Source of the DNA: Methylomonas sp.
GTDB lineage: Bacteria; Pseudomonadota; Gammaproteobacteria; Methylococcales; Methylomonadaceae
Length of the DNA stretch: 64,000 nt
Assembly (NCBI RefSeq): GCF_023228165.1
Contig: NZ_JALOBS010000014.1
Coordinates: forward strand, 1 to 64,000
Reading direction: 5' to 3'
Shown here: in pieces, positions 17,118 to 25,447 of the stretch
Position numbering within the stretch: the first letter of the stretch is position 1
Layout: each line of letters starts with the position of its first letter
Made by a program: the position numbers and the translations under genes
The notes under the pieces: generated by a model
What the model was told of the DNA's origin: nothing
What the model saw: the letters and a program-made list of their open reading frames with translations, nothing else
Database searches by the model: none

Positions 17118-18413
17118 TCATTTCGCGGCAGTCTTACCGGGCAGACTGGCAAGGGTGCCGTCAAACACTGGCAGGCCGGCTTCGCTACGGGTGGCAAATC
17201 TGTGATTACCGGATTCATCGGCTCCGGTGAGACCCAGATTATCCACCCCTACAAAACTGTTATTCAAAATAGCGACCGGGCCGAGTTTACGGCCTCTAAT
17301 TAGCACGCCCCGGCCACTTCGGTCATAAATCACCCAGTTGTCCTCCATCCTGAAAGAGTGTCCGTCGGGAAGTAAGCGTGATTCCAAGGCAAGGCCTATC
17401 ATGTCGCTGTTGTCGGACTGCGGACCTTGCTGCAGCACGTTACGGCGCAAAATGATTTTGCCGCCGGCAAAAGCATCCAATACCCGCGAATTATGTCCAT
17501 TCAACGCCGCCAGGATACTATCTTCGACGGTTAGAACGCGCGCACCCGATTTCAGTAAATGGCCGGCGTTCTGGCTCGACAATATTCGGCAGCGGCGAAT
17601 CAATACATCGTCGCCGCCGTTGAGGTAAAGGCCGTGCGCCCGACCATTACCGAAACCATTGCCGCTAAATATCGAGTCCTCTATCAGGAGATGTCCGTCG
17701 CTTGCACCGAGCATCCCCTCCTGATTGTCGTGACAGTATAGGTTCCGAACCGTCAAGTCGCGGGTGCCGGGATCCAGTCTGATGCAAGCGCCATTGCCGT
17801 CTCCAACCGAGATGTCGGAGATTTCCAGACCCTCGACAATGATATTCGGGGCAGCCGTGACCAATGCGCCTTTCCCCGCGCAAACACCACCGACAAGATG
17901 CGCGCGATGGCCGTCCGCGCTTCGCTCGCCAATAATGTGCAAAGGTTTTCGGATTACGGCGCATGTGCCATTGATTTCCGGGGCTAAGCGGATTTCCCCG
18001 CCGATTGGAGCGGCGTCCACGGCTTTTTGCAGGTTGTTGAAATCGCAACCTTGACTGCAAACCGACAATGCCTTGGGATCGGTTGGGGGCTGACTGGCAG
18101 CAGCAGGCACTACCGGAACAGGTTGCGCGCGCGCGGTGTCGTGACCGGCTTTGAGTATCAAGGCCTCTTCTATGCGTTGAAGGCGGCTGTCTTCGCTTTC
18201 CCGCATCTTCTGAAGCTCGTCGCGCAAGGCGCGGATTTCGGTTTTCAGCTCCTCGATAGCCGATTGAGCGCCGGCCTGATAATAGCCTAGATCCTGACGT
18301 ACCCGCTCGATCCGGGGGTCGACTTGTTGGTCCACTCCGGCGGAAGAGGCGCTGAAAATCAGCAAAACCGGTAGCCAGTGTAAGTACCTTAAGGTGATTC
18401 GCGGATTGCCCAT
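17118..18413 (-). CDS. Exported right-handed beta-helix protein
   Basis: 431 residues from the ATG at 18413 (MGNPRITLRYLHWLPVLLIF), which begins with a signal peptide. An upstream TTG at 18497 would bury that signal. A coiled-coil segment (residues about 30-85, IEELKTEIRALRDELQKM) is followed by a Pro/Ala linker and a parallel beta-helix domain with repeating short strands (IIVEGLEISDISV, LTVRNLYCHD, LLIEDSIFSGN, VLIRRCRIL, VLTVEDSILA). This is the NosD/pectate-lyase-like fold, often in polysaccharide-binding or -modifying proteins. Enzymatic residues cannot be assigned. Confidence 0.78.
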   Translation of the reverse strand: MGNPRITLRYLHWLPVLLIFSASSAGVDQQVDPRIERVRQDLGYYQAGAQSAIEELKTEIRALRDELQKMRESEDSRLQRIEEALILKAGHDTARAQPVPVVPAAASQPPTDPKALSVCSQGCDFNNLQKAVDAAPIGGEIRLAPEINGTCAVIRKPLHIIGERSADGHRAHLVGGVCAGKGALVTAAPNIIVEGLEISDISVGDGNGACIRLDPGTRDLTVRNLYCHDNQEGMLGASDGHLLIEDSIFSGNGFGNGRAHGLYLNGGDDVLIRRCRILSSQNAGHLLKSGARVLTVEDSILAALNGHNSRVLDAFAGGKIILRRNVLQQGPQSDNSDMIGLALESRLLPDGHSFRMEDNWVIYDRSGRGVLIRGRKLGPVAILNNSFVGVDNLGLTGADESGNHRFATRSEAGLPVFDGTLASLPGKTAAK

Positions 18414-18818
18414 GTGACACCGATGATAGATTAGAATTCCAGCGGTGGATTTCGCCGATTCGATATGGATTCTGCGCCTTGGCTGACACTCCGTCAAGCA
18501 ACGTTCCTAAACAAGTGCGACCGCGGATGCGACTATCATGCCGCCCTTAAGCCTGCCGGTTATAGCTGGCAAGGGGTATCGTGACAGAGTAAGGGACTGC
18601 ACGCATTGGGGTGTGCGACGGGGTGGCGATTTGTTTGGCCGGGCGGTACTACGCTGATAGTCTCAATCCGCTATAAGGCTGAAAATCCGGCGACTGCATC
18701 GATTGAAATCGAAAAATTACCGGCTATACTGAGTTGCGCTTGACTGATGCGCGGATCCGATACTTAACAAACAGCTGGCTAGATCACCCGGCACAGCTTG
18801 TCGCAAAGGGGAATTAAG
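18414..18818. other. Divergent intergenic region upstream of tae4
   Basis: 405 bp between the beta-helix gene (minus) and tae4 (plus). Apart from the candidate tae4 promoter at 18703-18730 I see no gene, tRNA or obvious repeat. Confidence 0.5.
18703..18730 (+). promoter_or_regulatory. Candidate sigma-70 promoter for tae4
   Basis: TTGAAA at 18703-18708 and TATACT at 18725-18730, separated by 16 bp. It would give a leader of about 80 nt before the tae4 ATG. Confidence 0.45.
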
Positions 18819-19250
18819 ATGTCTAAGCCCGCGTTTATTAATTTGTGGGGCAACTATCCAACCGAAAGTGCGCCTTGCGACGGTCCTTGGAGCAACCAGT
18901 GCGCAATACGTATGAGCATAACCCTGAATGCCGAATTGACGATCAAGGTCAACAAAAACACCTACTCGGAGCCCAAATGCGCTCACGGCCATGCAAGAGG
19001 CGCCGAATCGCTCGCAAACTGGCTTTGGAAGAATCATTTAGGCCGTCCCAAGATTTATAGTGATGGGGCCGACGGCAAATTTAACATCAACAACAAAACC
19101 GGTATCATCTTTTTCAAAGACTGCTTTACACGCGCGGGTGAAACGGCCAGAAGGGGCGACCATATCGATCTATGGAACAAAGGTACCACCAAAACCTATT
19201 CGGACCCGGCAAATAAATCCGCCCAAATTTGGTTTTGGGAATTGTCATGA
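18819..19250 (+). CDS. tae4: Type VI secretion amidase effector, Tae4 family
   Basis: 143 residues, the usual Tae4 length, starting at the ATG with AAAGGGG seven bases upstream; a TTG seven codons earlier is rejected. The N-terminal NLWGNYP, PCDGPWSNQCAIRMS with catalytic Cys28, CAHGHARGAESLANWLW, GIIFFKDCF and GDHIDLWN with catalytic His115 are the family hallmarks. Tae4 cleaves the gamma-D-Glu/mDAP bond of peptidoglycan in competitor periplasms after T6SS delivery. It has no signal peptide, as expected. No T6SS structural gene is in this window, so it is an orphan or satellite effector here. The next gene overlaps by ATGA. Confidence 0.93.
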   Translation: MSKPAFINLWGNYPTESAPCDGPWSNQCAIRMSITLNAELTIKVNKNTYSEPKCAHGHARGAESLANWLWKNHLGRPKIYSDGADGKFNINNKTGIIFFKDCFTRAGETARRGDHIDLWNKGTTKTYSDPANKSAQIWFWELS

Positions 19251-19702
19251 AGCGGATTTCAAAAACTTTGCTAATGTCGGTTGCCGTCTTTTCAAATAAC
19301 GTATCCTGCGGGAAGGCAAACACCTCGGATATCGCGCAACAACAGCTTTATAGCAATAAGGCCGGAACCCAAATACGACTGCTGGAATACCATGGCAACT
19401 GTCAGGCCATCTCGTTAACCGAGGATGGTACGATCGTCCGGTATGCTTTGGATATGCCCGCGCCATGCCACTTTCATACCGACAAAATGGGTAACATACG
19501 AACCCTGGATGAATCGGGTTATGTTTATATTTTAATCGAGTCATCAAAGCAAATGCCCCGGCAACACAGCGACTGTGAAACGCACCTTCAATCCATTCGT
19601 ATAAAGGGCACGCTTGTCGAAATATCAAAACACAAGGAGCGTGTAGCGTCTTGCCCGCCTTTCCAATGGGACGCGTTTATGTTCACGGAACTTTTTGACT
19701 AA
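19247..19702 (+). CDS. Putative Tae4 immunity protein, exported, four-Cys, not Tai4-like
   Basis: 151 residues from the ATG at 19247, which overlaps the tae4 stop as ATGA. A signal peptide (ISKTLLMSVAVFS) ends at NNVSC, a weak lipobox with Cys21. The mature domain has four Cys (C52, C74, C110, C136), compatible with two disulphides in the periplasm, within GNCQAIS, PCHFHTDKMGNIR, DCETHLQSIRIKG and SCPPFQWDAF. It does not resemble the helical Tai4 immunity proteins I know. Coupling to the toxin and periplasmic export, where the toxin acts, argue that it is the cognate immunity protein. Confidence 0.75.
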   Translation: MKRISKTLLMSVAVFSNNVSCGKANTSDIAQQQLYSNKAGTQIRLLEYHGNCQAISLTEDGTIVRYALDMPAPCHFHTDKMGNIRTLDESGYVYILIESSKQMPRQHSDCETHLQSIRIKGTLVEISKHKERVASCPPFQWDAFMFTELFD

Positions 19703-19752
19703 CAAAGAAATGCAATAGAAATTGCCAGCCATTAACCGGGCGTCACTTTGCG

Positions 19753-19771
19753 AAAACCGGGCCGGGTTTTT
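19753..19771 (+). terminator. Weak terminator-like hairpin after the Tae4 pair
   Basis: AAAACC pairs with GGTTTT across a short GC loop and runs into a T-stretch. It lies between the convergent Tae4 pair and the amine oxidase. The stem is short, so the call is tentative. Confidence 0.3.
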
Positions 19772-19822
19772 CGGGCGCTTGATTCCCTTACCTGTCTGCG
19801 GGCGAATAAAAAGGTCGGGTGT

Positions 19823-20905
19823 TCAGAGCATTAAGGCTTTGTAGACCCGCTCGGCGGATTCCAGCGCGCCTTCCATGTAGCCGCCTTCGCGAGAGGCGGT
19901 TTCGGTGCCGCAGAAATACAGTTTGTCTTGCCAATGATCCAGTTGCAGCAAGGGATGGCCGTAAGCAGGGTGTGTGTTGGGTGGGATTTGATCCTCACTA
20001 CGGGCTGTAAAGGTTTCCGTGCTCCAATCTTGAATACTGATTCGTAAAGGGTTGGCCGCCTGTTCGCCGAACAGCCCGGTTAATTGTTGCACTACCCGTT
20101 CTTCCAGGTTTTCCCGGTAATAGGCGCGGACTGCCGATGGCAGTCCGAAAAACCCGAACAATGCCGCCTTTTGCGGATCAGAGGGGCAGGCATCGTATAG
20201 TTCGGTCAGCACCGCGCCGTGATAACGCAGCAGGCCGTTGCCGGAAAAGCCGAATTGACGCCAGAATGGCTGCTCATACACCAGCACCGCTTTGGCGTGA
20301 CCCGCCATCCAGGTCGGCGTATCGCGCAACAGCCGAATAAACTTGGCCGATAATGGCGGTTCGAAGGTTATCGTGTCGGCCAGCAAACGCGGGGGAGCAG
20401 CCAGTACCACTTGCCGGGCCCGCACATGCCTGTGGACGGTGGGAGTGGCGAATTCCAAATCAATGTAAGCGCCTCGGTCTGTCAGGCCGAACAAACGATG
20501 TTGCAAGTGGATTGAGGCTTGCGGCAACAGCTGCATTAAACCGTTAATCAATTGCCCGCAACCACCTTCGATACGGCGCGAGCCGGCATGGGTTTCCAGA
20601 TCAATATACAGGGAAGGCGCTTGCCCGGCATCTATCTGATATAAGCCGTGGCCTTTATCCCATTGCTGAAACAACTTTAATCGCAGTCGATGCACCAGTT
20701 TGGCAATACGGGGTTGCTGATCGGGCCACAACCAGGTGGGGCCTAAATCCAGTGCCAATTTCGGGTCCGCCAAGGTTTGGGTGAGGATTCTGCCGCCACC
20801 ACGGGCCCGCGCTTCGAACACGGCGATTTTCCGCTCGCCGTTTTGCAATTGCTCGGCTAGGGCTAAACCCGATAGTCCGGCACCGATAATGGCTATATCC
20901 AGCAT
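19823..20905 (-). CDS. FAD-dependent amine oxidase family protein
   Basis: 360 residues. The N-terminal dinucleotide-binding motif is IIGAGLSGLALAEQL, then FEARARGGGRI, the GG doublet region typical of flavin amine oxidases. The C-terminal LYFCGTETASREGGYMEGALESAERV is the FAD-binding signature of monoamine oxidases. Its substrate is unknown. It lies 5 bp downstream of the 310-residue unknown protein. Confidence 0.88.
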   Translation of the reverse strand: MLDIAIIGAGLSGLALAEQLQNGERKIAVFEARARGGGRILTQTLADPKLALDLGPTWLWPDQQPRIAKLVHRLRLKLFQQWDKGHGLYQIDAGQAPSLYIDLETHAGSRRIEGGCGQLINGLMQLLPQASIHLQHRLFGLTDRGAYIDLEFATPTVHRHVRARQVVLAAPPRLLADTITFEPPLSAKFIRLLRDTPTWMAGHAKAVLVYEQPFWRQFGFSGNGLLRYHGAVLTELYDACPSDPQKAALFGFFGLPSAVRAYYRENLEERVVQQLTGLFGEQAANPLRISIQDWSTETFTARSEDQIPPNTHPAYGHPLLQLDHWQDKLYFCGTETASREGGYMEGALESAERVYKALML

Positions 20906-20910
20906 CGCTG

Positions 20911-21843
20911 TCAGATCTCGACCCTAGGTCGGCATCGCAATGAGTTGCTTTGCCAGCGCGGTAAGGCCGGCGCTTCGGTGGAGGGCGTCGGCATGATCAG
21001 TTTCTTACGGAAAATGTCCCAGAAACCGTCATAGCGTTGCTGCACCCTGATACTCCAGCCCAAGACGATAGGCAAATGCACCGGCGCCCAGATGTAATGC
21101 CCGGGGTCGTCCGGATCGGCATTTTGCATGAAGTACATGGTGTACTTTTCCAGGACGCTGAGCGAGACAATGGCTTTACCGTCGACTTCGCCGGGTATGC
21201 TTTGTGTCACCGGGCTACTGAACTGAAAACGCTGTTGCCGGGCCTTGGCCTGAAAAGTACAAACCGGTTTAACCGGCGAGCTGTCGGCCGCGTCGTTCAG
21301 GTAGAGCACGGGCGCTTCGGCGGCTTCGGTATCCAGTAATGTGATCGATTCACCGTCCGCCAGAACAAGGGTACGACTTGATTCTACCAACTGCACGATG
21401 CCGAGTTGGCTAGCGTGTGCCGCAGTGCGCCATTCCAGCTCGAAGCGGGGTGCGATGGTCAACGTCGCTTGATCACGTATCAACCGCACTTCAGGAGTGT
21501 CCAGGCTAGAGTCGATCAGAGTTAATTTGTTATTTTCGGTTGAACGCGGCTGGTATGGATCGGCTTGCAAGGCTTGACGGCGTTGTGGGCTTAATAAATC
21601 CGCATCCCAGACAAAAGCCCGTAAAGGTTGATCAGACTGATTCACTGCCGCCAGGTTGGTCGCGGCAGTACTCAACCGGTATGAGCCGAGCAGTCCGCTT
21701 TGCAGGCCAAGCTCCAAATCGGCTAGTTTGCCGCTCATTCCTTCCGGCGATGCGATGCGATAGCGGTGACCCGCAAAAATATTGATCTCTCGGGCTATCG
21801 GCTTGGGCCGGGCCGGGAGGGGTAGCTGGAAAATGTAATCCAT
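20911..21843 (-). CDS. Conserved-looking protein of unknown function
   Basis: 310 residues, no signal peptide or transmembrane helix, beta-rich by residue pattern, with a single Cys in the central region. The start ATG at 21843 has no clear ribosome binding site. The last part (WAPVHLPIVLGWSIRVQQRYDGFWDIFRKKL) is aromatic-rich. I recognise no domain. It is 5 bp upstream of the amine oxidase and 240 bp downstream of the Ser/Thr kinase gene on the same strand. Confidence 0.65.
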   Translation of the reverse strand: MDYIFQLPLPARPKPIAREINIFAGHRYRIASPEGMSGKLADLELGLQSGLLGSYRLSTAATNLAAVNQSDQPLRAFVWDADLLSPQRRQALQADPYQPRSTENNKLTLIDSSLDTPEVRLIRDQATLTIAPRFELEWRTAAHASQLGIVQLVESSRTLVLADGESITLLDTEAAEAPVLYLNDAADSSPVKPVCTFQAKARQQRFQFSSPVTQSIPGEVDGKAIVSLSVLEKYTMYFMQNADPDDPGHYIWAPVHLPIVLGWSIRVQQRYDGFWDIFRKKLIMPTPSTEAPALPRWQSNSLRCRPRVEI

Positions 21844-22083
21844 GGATTAGGCGATATCGATTGCCGATGCGAGTGAAATTCAAACTGACATTCAATAATG
21901 GGGCCAATCTGAAAAAACCGCTTGAACGACGAAAACGGCCCACTGTTAGCGGGTTAATCATGGATTAGGTGAATGCGGAGCTGTCTGACATCCTTTATCC
22001 CTGTCGTAAATGCGACAACCCGCCCTGGTTTTGTTGGTGAGGACAACTGATTTAACAACGCGGCAGGCATGCTGTCAAAATGA

Positions 22084-23976
22084 TTACTCAGGTGCTGCCG
22101 CTTTACGCATATAGGCATAATCGACGATGACTTTCCAGCTGTGGTTTGGGCCGAAGTTGACCGAGTCCCAGGCCGCGATTTTGTGAGTCTCGATGCCGGC
22201 ATGGGTAAAAAAATAGTAGCCGATGCTATCGTCATCCACCAGTATCTGGCGGCCAAAAGACTGCAAAGACGGAGACGCGTTAGTGGCCGGGTCGATAAAC
22301 AGATTACTGCCGATGAATTCCGGCAATTCGTCAAATACGATCAAGCCATCTTCGCGCATGATCCAGGTATGTCTGGGATGGGTGTCGGACTGGGTATTCA
22401 GCGGAATGAAATCCGGCAGCACTTTTTCTGGATGCATGCGGGCTTCGAGATAATTGACCACCTGCCCCTCTCGCACTACCGGAACTCGATAAATCAATAT
22501 CACGCGCTTATTTTCGATCTTGGCAAGAGGCCTTAGTAAATGTTCCGCGTTATCATCGCCGTCTTTGCTGAACACGGTCGAGATTTCGGAGGTATTACGC
22601 AGGCTAAAAGACTCGAATTTAGGATATTGGCTTTGGAGTTGGGCAAGCAACTGCTGGCTGGCGTCACTATCCGAAACCTTGATTTGGGCGGCGGCCTGAT
22701 TCAGGTCGGAGAACAAACGGCGAGTTCCGTTCTCAATGCTGTTGGCGATCGCCCTGGCTTCCTTTTGCGCTTGTTCGCCGAAAGCGGTGACCACGACCAA
22801 GGATTCTTCGGCCTGAAGCTTGGCCTGTTCCATCTGCCTGGCATAATAGACCGAAAAGCCGGCGCCGCCGATAACGGCGGTCAGCAATAAGCTAGCCATG
22901 ACCAGCATGGTCCTGTTTTGTACCAGAAAGCGGTGCAATAATTCCTGTTTACTATAGGCGTATACATTGACCATGCGTCCTTCGCGGAAGGCTTTCAGCT
23001 CGGCAGCCAACTCACCGGCATTGGCAAATCGATTTTCCGGTTGCATCTGCATGGCCTTGGCGCAGATGGCGATCAATTCGGGCGGTGCGGCCGGGTTGAT
23101 TTGCTTGGCTGAAGGCGACTTTTTGCGAGATTCAATTTGCTTTTGAATGTCGGTTAAGGAACCTCGATAGGGCAGTTCGCCGGTCAGGATTCGATACAGG
23201 ATGACACCAAGACTGTAAACATCACTGGCCTTGCTGGCAAGACCGTTAAATTGTTCCGGCGCCATATAAGCCGGCGTTCCCAGGACTTCCGAAGTGTGAG
23301 TGTCGCTCAAGGTGTGGCGCTGATGAGTCTGTGCTTCACGGTAAAAATAGGTGTTGTCGTTATCTTCCAACACTTGAGCCAGGCCCCAGTCGAAAAGGAT
23401 GGTTTCGCCAAAGTTGCCGCTGATAATGTTGCCGGGTTTCAGATCGCGGTGGATGACGCCTTTTGAATGGGCGTAGGCCACCGTGTCGCAGGCCGCGATC
23501 ATGATATCCAAAAGCCTGATGCGCTGGGCGAATGCCGTTTCTGATGCCGTTTGCATGCATTTTCTAAGCGATTTTTCCAGGGTTTCTCCCTTGACATAGC
23601 GCATGACATAGTAGGGCTGTCCATCCTTGCGCCGGCCTAATTCATAGATCGGAACGATGCCCGGATGTTCAAGTTTGCCGGTAATCTTGGCTTCGTGGAT
23701 GAAGGTGTTGGCGATTTCGATATTGGCGGGAGTGTCTAGACTGTATTCTTCCAGCAGTTCCTTGACCGCGACTCTGCGACCAATGATTTCATCATAGGCC
23801 AGATTGACCCGTCCCATGCCGCCTTGGTCGATCAAGTCCAATAAAGTCAGATGATCCGGGTATTTCGAGTCACTCAACTGTGCTCGCTGTTTGGCGGCGG
23901 CCGGATTGTCAGGCCGCAGTCGGGTGAAATCGTCGTCGGATAATCCAGTTTCAGGGATAGGTGTATTTGAGCTCAT
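22084..23976 (-). CDS. Transmembrane Ser/Thr protein kinase with periplasmic Cache-like sensor
   Basis: 630 residues. The kinase domain (about 43-330) has the glycine loop DQGGMGRV, Lys72 in VAVKEL, catalytic HRDLKPGN (176-183), DWG in place of DFG (196-198), and GTPAYMAPEQ. A transmembrane helix lies near 355-378 (MLVMASLLLTAVIGGAGF). The C-terminal extracytoplasmic part contains HTWIMREDGLIVFDELPEFIGSN and SIGYYFFTHAG, the pattern of a PDC/Cache ligand sensor. It should sense a periplasmic signal and phosphorylate cytoplasmic targets. The DWG variant is common in bacterial PknB-like kinases and does not itself imply inactivity. Confidence 0.88.
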   Translation of the reverse strand: MSSNTPIPETGLSDDDFTRLRPDNPAAAKQRAQLSDSKYPDHLTLLDLIDQGGMGRVNLAYDEIIGRRVAVKELLEEYSLDTPANIEIANTFIHEAKITGKLEHPGIVPIYELGRRKDGQPYYVMRYVKGETLEKSLRKCMQTASETAFAQRIRLLDIMIAACDTVAYAHSKGVIHRDLKPGNIISGNFGETILFDWGLAQVLEDNDNTYFYREAQTHQRHTLSDTHTSEVLGTPAYMAPEQFNGLASKASDVYSLGVILYRILTGELPYRGSLTDIQKQIESRKKSPSAKQINPAAPPELIAICAKAMQMQPENRFANAGELAAELKAFREGRMVNVYAYSKQELLHRFLVQNRTMLVMASLLLTAVIGGAGFSVYYARQMEQAKLQAEESLVVVTAFGEQAQKEARAIANSIENGTRRLFSDLNQAAAQIKVSDSDASQQLLAQLQSQYPKFESFSLRNTSEISTVFSKDGDDNAEHLLRPLAKIENKRVILIYRVPVVREGQVVNYLEARMHPEKVLPDFIPLNTQSDTHPRHTWIMREDGLIVFDELPEFIGSNLFIDPATNASPSLQSFGRQILVDDDSIGYYFFTHAGIETHKIAAWDSVNFGPNHSWKVIVDYAYMRKAAAPE

Positions 23977-24391
23977 GCTGGGTCTTGGGCTGGTTCGTTA
24001 GCTAAATCAAGAATGGCTGATGGTCACCGATAAGGATTTCCTAAAAACATCCTCCCGAATCGGAACGTCTCGTGGGAATGGATTTACGAAGTGCCCTCCG
24101 GCTATATGCCCGGAGCGAAAAAATCGGCCAATTAATTGGCGGAAACCTATTTCAGACCATATTTTTAGTCCAAAGACTAGCATGATTTGTATAACTGGCG
24201 GCTTAGGCAAGGATTTTACTTTGGAAGTCGCCTTGCCGCGTCCACTATTGGGTGGTTCTGACCGATTTCAAGCTGATTTGATCCGGTGTGTCATGAGGCG
24301 TAATCGGGTTTATCGGCCTGCTTGGTTGTGGCTAATCGCCTGCATCGCGTAAAATCCCGCCTAAACGATGTTTAACCCATGGAGTAGCCCA
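23977..24391. other. Divergent intergenic region between kinase and exported protein
   Basis: 415 bp. A 110-codon plus-strand frame (24020-24352) has no recognisable domain and is judged spurious. A CTCCGG/CCGGAG hairpin lies near 24098-24117 and a candidate promoter at 24326-24355. Nothing else was seen. Confidence 0.5.
24326..24355 (+). promoter_or_regulatory. Candidate promoter of the DUF2760/Hsp70 module
   Basis: TTGTGG at 24326-24331 and TAAAAT at 24350-24355 with an 18-bp spacer, about 37 nt before the ATG at 24392. Confidence 0.45.
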
Positions 24392-24775
24392 ATGAAATAT
24401 TCTTTAATCGCCGTGCTGTTGTTAGTCAGCAATCTGACTTTCGCCGACGAAGCAGCCAAGGACGAGTGGAATGAGACCACCTTAAAAGAAGAAACCATTC
24501 AAAAAATTCAACAGGCCCAATTCACTTATAAAAAATGCGTGGTCGACGCCATGAAAAAACCGGATTTCGCTCAACTGGAAAGCCGTCGTGCCACGGATGC
24601 CATCATTAAGGTCTGCGAACCGACTTTGGCTGAAATGCGTAATGTGTATATCGATGCCGGCGTGCCCGGTGTGATTGCCGATCGGCATTTGAGAAAACTT
24701 AGAATTCAGGTTACCCGTAATTTATTGCAGGAACTGATGTATGTCGAAGCCGCTAAAAAAGCCGGCCAACCCTAA
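24392..24775 (+). CDS. Small exported helical protein, unknown function
   Basis: 127 residues from the ATG at 24392, with GGAG nine bases upstream; two earlier ATGs lack a site. The signal peptide MKYSLIAVLLLVSNLTFA is cleaved before DEAA. The mature part is helical and charged with two Cys (KKCVVDAM and KVCEPTL) that could pair, and it ends in a basic segment. It is followed after 18 bp by the DUF2760 gene, then Hsp70, suggesting a shared periplasmic/cytoplasmic process. Confidence 0.75.
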   Translation: MKYSLIAVLLLVSNLTFADEAAKDEWNETTLKEETIQKIQQAQFTYKKCVVDAMKKPDFAQLESRRATDAIIKVCEPTLAEMRNVYIDAGVPGVIADRHLRKLRIQVTRNLLQELMYVEAAKKAGQP

Positions 24776-24793
24776 TCAACCCTATTTAAAACA

Positions 24794-25447
24794 ATGAATA
24801 CCTATACTATCGATCTTGCTTTACGTCCGAACACGTTCGATTTGTGGCACGTTTGCCTGGCCGGCACGGTTGCCGTATTGGCTTTGCTTTTAATTGTCGT
24901 GCTGATATCGGTGTTGTTGGGTATGCGTCGTTGTAAACGCAGTGTTCCGGCAACACTGGTAGCGCCGGCAGCAGCCCCGCAACCCGAAATCAAAATCGTC
25001 GAAAAAATTGTCGAAGTTGAAAAAGTAGTCCAGGCGCCCGCGCCCGAACCCGTCATCCTCAAAGAGGCAACCCCTGATGCGGCCCTGCAACTGTTGAGTT
25101 TATTGCAAAAAGAGGCCCGCTTCATCGACTTTATCAAGGAAGATGTCAGTGCTTATTCCGATGCCGATATCGGCGCGGCGGCGCGGGTGGTGCATCAAGG
25201 TTGCAGCAAAGCCGTCAATGAGCATTTTAGCTTGGCACCCATCAGTCAGGATCAGGAAGGTAGTCGGGTGGTTTTGAACAAAGGTTTCGATGCCGCCAGT
25301 TACCGGTTGACCGGCAATATTGTCGGCGAAGCGCCGTTTAACGGTACTTTGGTACACAAAGGATGGCAGGTTACCGATTTTCGTTTGCCCAAATTGACGG
25401 AAGGACACAACGCCAAAATTATCGCCGCCGCCGAGGTTGAATTATGA
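24794..25447 (+). CDS. DUF2760 membrane-anchored protein
   Basis: 217 residues. One transmembrane helix near residues 17-42 (VCLAGTVAVLALLLIVVLISVLLG) is followed by a Pro/Ala/Glu/Val linker with a short coiled-coil, and the C-terminal DUF2760 domain (LSLLQKEARFIDFIKED, AARVVHQGC, FNGTLVHKGW). DUF2760 genes are, to my knowledge, regularly paired with an Hsp70-family gene; here the pair overlaps by ATGA. It may recruit the chaperone to the membrane. This is inference from context. Confidence 0.88.
   Translation: MNTYTIDLALRPNTFDLWHVCLAGTVAVLALLLIVVLISVLLGMRRCKRSVPATLVAPAAAPQPEIKIVEKIVEVEKVVQAPAPEPVILKEATPDAALQLLSLLQKEARFIDFIKEDVSAYSDADIGAAARVVHQGCSKAVNEHFSLAPISQDQEGSRVVLNKGFDAASYRLTGNIVGEAPFNGTLVHKGWQVTDFRLPKLTEGHNAKIIAAAEVEL

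Noticed and set aside
16858..17121. 87-codon minus-strand frame downstream of the beta-helix gene
   Set aside because: No domain, signal, ribosome binding site or typical composition, and it starts only by overlapping a gene end.
24020..24352. 110-codon plus-strand frame before the exported protein gene
   Set aside because: No domain or ribosome binding site; overlaps the promoter and hairpin region.
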